Source: Pyrinomonas sp040289685
GTDB taxonomy: Bacteria; Acidobacteriota; Blastocatellia; Pyrinomonadales; Pyrinomonadaceae
Direction: 5' to 3'
Assembly: GCF_040289685.1 (NCBI RefSeq)
Contig: NZ_PSLQ01000094.1
Location: 1 to 8,773, forward strand
Length of the DNA: 8,773 bases
Position 1 is the first letter of the stretch; every line of letters begins with the position of its first letter. The translations under genes and the position numbers were made by a program. The notes beneath the pieces were generated by a model. It saw nothing but the letters and a program-made list of their open reading frames with translations, was not told the origin of the DNA and made no database searches. Below are positions 6,203 to 8,773 of the stretch, one piece after another.

Positions 6203-6232
6203 ATTATGGCGAGCAGGATCTTTTTACAACAA
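6203..6232 (-). promoter_or_regulatory. Putative promoter of thyX
   Basis: On the minus strand TTGTTG (6227-6232) and CATAAT (6203-6208) are 18 bases apart, a good sigma70-like pair. Transcription would start near 6196, about 20 bases before the chosen ATG, which argues against the upstream TTG start. Confidence 0.55.
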
Positions 6233-6321
6233 AAGATGGTCGAAGGCGAGCGAGCGGCACGCAGTTTCAAGCCGCGCGACGCGAAAAAGCGGTTTGCAAA
6301 GCTGCACGGTCAAGCCGAAGG

Positions 6322-7365
6322 TTAGACCTGACCGGCGCTTTTCTCAGGCTCGCGGTGAAAATCGCGTATATCCCGAAAAGGGGTCTCGCGGTCCGAGAAA
6401 TCGGGGCGATAGTAGAAAGCCGCCCCATCGTATTCTTGCATCCAACCCTCTTCGATACCCAGTTCGCCGAGCAGGGAGACGGCCCGCCACCATTCGGATT
6501 CGGTGATGCGTCGCGAAAGGAGGATGTAACGCCGATCCACGTCAGCGCGATTGGTCGGATAGTATTGCGCCATGAGCGAAATGGCGACGCGCGGACTGAG
6601 TTCATCGCGTATCCACTGCAAAGATTCGCGCAATCCGGCCAGATCGTTCGGAAGGACGAGCAACCTGATCACAAGGCCGCGCTGAAGCAAGCCATGTTCA
6701 TCGAAGACGAGCCGGTCGCCCATCTGTCGGTACATTTCGCAGATGGCGCGCCGCGCGTGCTCGGCGTAGTTGCGCACCTTGGAATAAGCGTATCCGACTT
6801 CGGAATCGGCGTACTTCAAATCTGGCAAGTAAACGTCCACGATCCGATCCAGCAGGCGCAAGACTTCGACCGAATCGTAGGCGTTGGTGTTGTAAACGAT
6901 AGGCAGGCGCAAACCCTTTTTCGCCGCGATGAGAACGGCGCGTGCCATTTGCGGCGCAAAATGAGTCGGGCTGACGAAGTTGATGTTGTGGCAGCCGCGC
7001 GCCTGGAGTTCGAGCATGATCTCGGCCAACCGCTCATGCGTCACTTCGTTGCGACGCTCCTCACGGTAATTCTGCGAGATCTGATAGTTCTGGCAATAGA
7101 CGCAGCGTAGGTTGCACAGCCCGAAAAAGACGTTTCCGGCGCCGTTTCGCCCGACCAGCGCCGGTTCTTCGCCAAAGTGGGGCGTGTAGGATGAAACTAC
7201 CGGCAAGCGTCCGGCGTGACAAGCGGCGCGCTCATCCAGCAGCCGGTTGTTTAAACAATCGCGTGGGCAGACGGTGCAGCGTTCGAGCAATCGCTCGAGC
7301 GCTTCGACCCGACGCTCAAGCTCGCCCGTAGCGAGCAGCTCCAAGTAAGACGGCAAGATCGTCAT
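6322..7365 (-). CDS. Radical SAM protein, PflX / COG1313 type
   Basis: The product is 347 residues, starting at an ATG with AAGGA about eight bases upstream. The radical SAM cluster motif CxxxCxxC is C84, C88 and C91 in GLCNLRCVYCQNYQIS, so it should bind a 4Fe-4S cluster and cleave S-adenosylmethionine. An extra N-terminal set of cysteines (C30, C33, C37, C49, in CTVCPRDCLNN and ACHAG) could hold a second metal site. HFGEEPALVG, VSPTHFAPQM, PIVYNTNAYDSVEVL, VYLPDLKYAD and SLMAQYYPTNRAD are typical of the PflX-like family, named for resemblance to pyruvate formate-lyase activases. No glycyl-radical enzyme or other obvious substrate is in the window, and the physiological substrate of this family is not established as far as I know. 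It lies 73 bases downstream of the DUF2721 gene, possibly cotranscribed. Confidence 0.9.
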   Translation of the reverse strand: MTILPSYLELLATGELERRVEALERLLERCTVCPRDCLNNRLLDERAACHAGRLPVVSSYTPHFGEEPALVGRNGAGNVFFGLCNLRCVYCQNYQISQNYREERRNEVTHERLAEIMLELQARGCHNINFVSPTHFAPQMARAVLIAAKKGLRLPIVYNTNAYDSVEVLRLLDRIVDVYLPDLKYADSEVGYAYSKVRNYAEHARRAICEMYRQMGDRLVFDEHGLLQRGLVIRLLVLPNDLAGLRESLQWIRDELSPRVAISLMAQYYPTNRADVDRRYILLSRRITESEWWRAVSLLGELGIEEGWMQEYDGAAFYYRPDFSDRETPFRDIRDFHREPEKSAGQV

Positions 7366-7438
7366 CTCTTCGGTCCTTCTTCCAAAGTTGCGCCAGCGCG
7401 TGCGCTTCTGCCGAAAAACGCGCCCCGCTCGTCCGCCG

Positions 7439-7999
7439 CTAGTGGCGTGCGAAAGGCAAGCGCGACAATCTGGTTTGCGGCTCTTTGTTCCGCTCGACCA
7501 ATTCCGCCGGAGCGTAACGCTGGCCGAGTTTCCACAAAAAATCCATCTCGGCGTGAAGCGCGCTCAAAGCCAACCGCGCCTCAAAGATCAGCAGCACGCT
7601 CCCGTAAAAAAGGCACGAGGCGCCTGAGAGCGCTAGCACCACGGGTACCCAGTTGTAGGCCGCGCTGCCCAAGACGGCGACGATGCCGATGGAGAAGCTC
7701 GTGGCAACGAAAATGCCGAGCGCGATGTAGAAGACCGTCATGCTCCGTTGAAGCAGTCGCGCGCGACTCGTCAGTTTGTCCAACTGGTCGAAGATCATTG
7801 ACCGCCGTTCCTCGAGCATCTCGATCCGCTCTTGACTTTGCGCCAATTCTTCGAACTTCTCCGATAGCCCGCGCACGCGATCGACCACGCGCCCGAGCCG
7901 TGTCGAAGTCGACAGGATCAACGTCCCGCACGCCGAGATCAACACAGCGGGTGTGATCATCGCCGTCAATACGGCCAGTGCTGAAGAGAGCGTTTCCAT
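7439..7999 (-). CDS. DUF2721 family membrane protein
   Basis: The product is 186 residues with three hydrophobic segments, at about 7-29 (AVLTAMITPAVLISACGTLI), 87-109 and 117-139. A charged, coiled-coil-like stretch (about 36-80, RVVDRVRGLSEKFEELAQSQ, then EERRSMIFDQL) separates the first two. The opening MITPAVLISACGTLILSTSTR and RLGRVVDRVR are characteristic of the DUF2721 family, small bacterial inner-membrane proteins of unknown function. The start is ATG with a weak AGGA upstream. It stands upstream of the PflX-like gene on the same strand and is divergent from the H1-like gene. Its charged loop and C-terminal tail probably face the cytoplasm. No function is claimed. Confidence 0.85.
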   Translation of the reverse strand: METLSSALAVLTAMITPAVLISACGTLILSTSTRLGRVVDRVRGLSEKFEELAQSQERIEMLEERRSMIFDQLDKLTSRARLLQRSMTVFYIALGIFVATSFSIGIVAVLGSAAYNWVPVVLALSGASCLFYGSVLLIFEARLALSALHAEMDFLWKLGQRYAPAELVERNKEPQTRLSRLPFARH

Positions 8000-8194
8000 G
8001 CGTCCTACATGTTAGCTAGCCTGAAGGACAAAGAGCAATCTCGCTGCCGCGAAACATCGCGCTTGCCCGGTGCTCACGTGCGCGCGTCGCACGAGCGTGC
8101 GGCGAGGTCGCCAAACGGCACATCGAGCCGGAATCTTTTCTGAACCCCGCAGCCCGGCTTCGTCGTCCGGCCGCTTGTTGGCAAAGCGTAGGTT

Positions 8195-8266
8195 CGCGCC
8201 TCGATCTTGTCTCTCGGCGAAAGCAGATCGAGCCGCGGGTTCGCCCTTCAAGGGCGGCGAAAACGC
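8195..8266. ncRNA. Candidate structured RNA element (cluster of hairpins)
   Basis: The arms CGCGCCTCGATCT (8195-8207) and AGATCGAGCCGCG (8225-8237) pair over 12 bp with a single C-C mismatch. The enclosed loop contains GCGAAAGC, a GNRA-type mini-hairpin. Two further hairpins follow directly: CGCCC/GGGCG (8242-8256) and GCG/CGC around AAAA (8257-8266). No neighbouring gene ends here, so these are not ordinary terminators. It may be a noncoding RNA, part of a leader, or a DNA-level element. The strand is unknown. Confidence 0.3.
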
Positions 8267-8335
8267 TCGAACGAAACGGTGCCGGAGAGTCTTTTCGGTG
8301 CGAGTCGCACGAATCGCCACCATCTTGAACGTTCG

Positions 8336-8356
8336 CACGAAAAAATTTTTCTCGTG
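8336..8356. repeat. AT-rich near-palindrome upstream of the H1-like promoter
   Basis: The 21 bases from CACGA to TCGTG have 10-base arms matching at nine positions, with a centre of As then Ts. It lies just upstream of the putative promoter and could be an operator, a bent-DNA or UP-like element. Confidence 0.4.
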
Positions 8357-8372
8357 ACGATAAAATAGGTGG

Positions 8373-8400
8373 TTCACAAATTCAAAAGTTATGTTATTCT
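8373..8400 (+). promoter_or_regulatory. Tentative promoter of the H1-like gene
   Basis: TTCACA (8373-8378) and TATTCT (8395-8400) are 16 bases apart in the only AT-rich stretch of the intergenic region. Transcription near 8407 would leave a leader of about 96 bases. Both hexamers are imperfect. Confidence 0.3.
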
Positions 8401-8409
8401 CCGCAACGC

Positions 8410-8472
8410 ATGGACCAGACTGTTTTGCGCGCTGAAGTGGAAAGCAAGCCGCCTCGCTATGCGAGGCGTTGA
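8410..8472 (+). CDS. Possible 20-residue leader ORF
   Basis: ATG at 8410 opens MDQTVLRAEVESKPPRYARR and ends in TGA. There is no Shine-Dalgarno, but the ATG would lie only a few bases from the predicted transcription start, so it would have to be translated almost leaderless. Its last codons form the 8-bp hairpin at 8450-8468. It may be a leader peptide or chance. Confidence 0.2.
   Translation: MDQTVLRAEVESKPPRYARR
8450..8468 (+). promoter_or_regulatory. Hairpin in the leader of the H1-like gene
   Basis: CGCCTCGC and GCGAGGCG form a perfect 8-bp stem around the loop TAT. No T tract follows, so it is not a standard terminator. It lies about 20 bases upstream of the Shine-Dalgarno (8488-8493) and could shape translation or mRNA stability. 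Confidence 0.45.
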
Positions 8473-8502
8473 ACCCTATGAAGGAAAAAGGAGCGTACAA
8501 GA

Positions 8503-8773
8503 ATGCCTGAAAGAGACGAAGAAATGAGGGACACCCTCTACTCTGGTGGTGAGAGCTTCGGAGGGGAGACCAGCGGGACCAGTGAACCGACCGGCGGTGA
8601 AACGCCGAGCGGACCGGCCGCAGGACGCCCGGCCCCTGCGCCGCAACCGGCAGCCAAAAAGCCCGCAGCTAAAAAGGGCGCCAAGAAAGGCGCAGCCAAG
8701 AAGCCCGCAGCTAAAAAGGGCGCCAAGAAAGGCGCGGCCAAAAAGGGCGCAGCTAAAAAAGGCGGCGCCAAGA
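8503..8773 (+). CDS. Histone H1-like Lys/Ala/Pro-rich protein (partial, 3' end outside window)
   Basis: The reading frame starts at an ATG with AAGGAG nine bases upstream and stays open for 90 codons to the window edge. Residues 1-8 are charged (MPERDEEM). Residues 9-48 are a Gly/Ser/Thr/Pro-rich low-complexity stretch with several Glu. From about residue 50 the protein consists of AAKK, PAAKK and GAKKG units, like the basic tail of histone H1 or bacterial H1-like and AlgP-type proteins. Such tails bind DNA or RNA non-specifically, so a nucleoid-associated or nucleic-acid-binding role is likely. A folded domain, if any, would lie beyond the window. A tiny upstream ORF overlaps its start codon. 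The basic-tail class is clear; the specific family is uncertain. Confidence 0.75.
   Translation, partial: MPERDEEMRDTLYSGGESFGGETSGTSEPTGGETPSGPAAGRPAPAPQPAAKKPAAKKGAKKGAAKKPAAKKGAKKGAAKKGAAKKGGAK
8650..8733 (+). repeat. 42-base in-frame tandem repeat
   Basis: Two adjacent 42-base units (8650-8691 and 8692-8733) match at 41 of 42 bases, each encoding 14 residues of the pattern AAKKPAAKKGAKKG. A degenerate third unit follows. The near identity at the DNA level indicates recent duplication or slippage. Confidence 0.9.

Larger units (their letters stand above)
8000..8502. other. Divergent intergenic region with many dyads
   Basis: This 503-base interval lies between the divergent DUF2721 and H1-like genes. 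Its left two-thirds are GC-rich and full of inverted repeats (8085-8104, 8195-8237, 8242-8256, 8257-8266, 8298-8310). The right part (8336-8400) turns AT-rich and holds the putative H1-like promoter. The last 100 bases form that gene's leader, with two tiny ORFs and a hairpin. TTGCTC and TAACAT about 18 bases apart just before 7999 could serve DUF2721, but weakly. Confidence 0.6.

Noticed and set aside
5914..7110. Long plus-strand ORF of 398 codons
   Set aside because: It lies antisense to thyX and the radical SAM gene, both of which carry clear family motifs; no ribosome site or family for the plus-strand frame.
8012..8500. Minus-strand ORF of 162 codons in the divergent intergenic region
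   Set aside because: Composition is not protein-like, it has no ribosome site, and it runs antisense through the H1-like leader and promoter.

Overview
The window looks like chromosomal DNA of an Acidobacteriota bacterium, most likely class Blastocatellia (Pyrinomonadaceae-like). The reasons are a secreted protein of the acidobacterial VWFA-related family at the left end, an Asn-rich BON lipoprotein, a LysW-like carrier protein, and GC-rich codon usage throughout. The taxonomy is inferred from gene content only. A run of ten Ns shows this is a draft assembly.

Layout. A plus-strand secreted VWFA protein (23-1090) converges on a small LysW-like zinc protein (1154-1357, minus). A 322-base interval follows, with one possible small plus-strand ORF and a 23-base direct repeat. 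Next, all minus strand, come a secreted SH3-like protein interrupted by the assembly gap (1680-2392), ruvC (2601-3107) and a YebC/TACO1-family gene (3138-3881). yebC and ruvC are 30 bases apart and form a conserved pair. Further right, still minus strand, are a BON-domain lipoprotein with a clear intrinsic terminator (4139-4692), an Fe(2+)-trafficking YggX-like protein carrying two CxxC pairs (4843-5124), flavin-dependent thymidylate synthase ThyX (5340-6176), a PflX-type radical SAM protein (6322-7365) and a DUF2721 membrane protein (7439-7999). The last gene, on the plus strand, is a histone H1-like Lys/Ala/Pro-rich protein that runs off the window (8503 onward).

Most genes are housekeeping or envelope functions that do not form one pathway: Holliday junction resolution (RuvC), translation or regulation (YebC family), dTMP synthesis (ThyX), iron handling (YggX-like) and periplasmic/envelope proteins (VWFA, SH3-like, BON). 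Plausible promoters were read for yebC, the Fe-trafficking gene, thyX and the H1-like gene.

No defence system, CRISPR array, mobile element, rRNA or tRNA is visible. The points most worth a second look are the LysW-like protein that lacks the C-terminal glutamate needed for classical carrier chemistry, the hairpin-rich gene-free stretch at 8085-8356 between divergent genes, and the leader of the H1-like gene with two tiny ORFs and a perfect hairpin.
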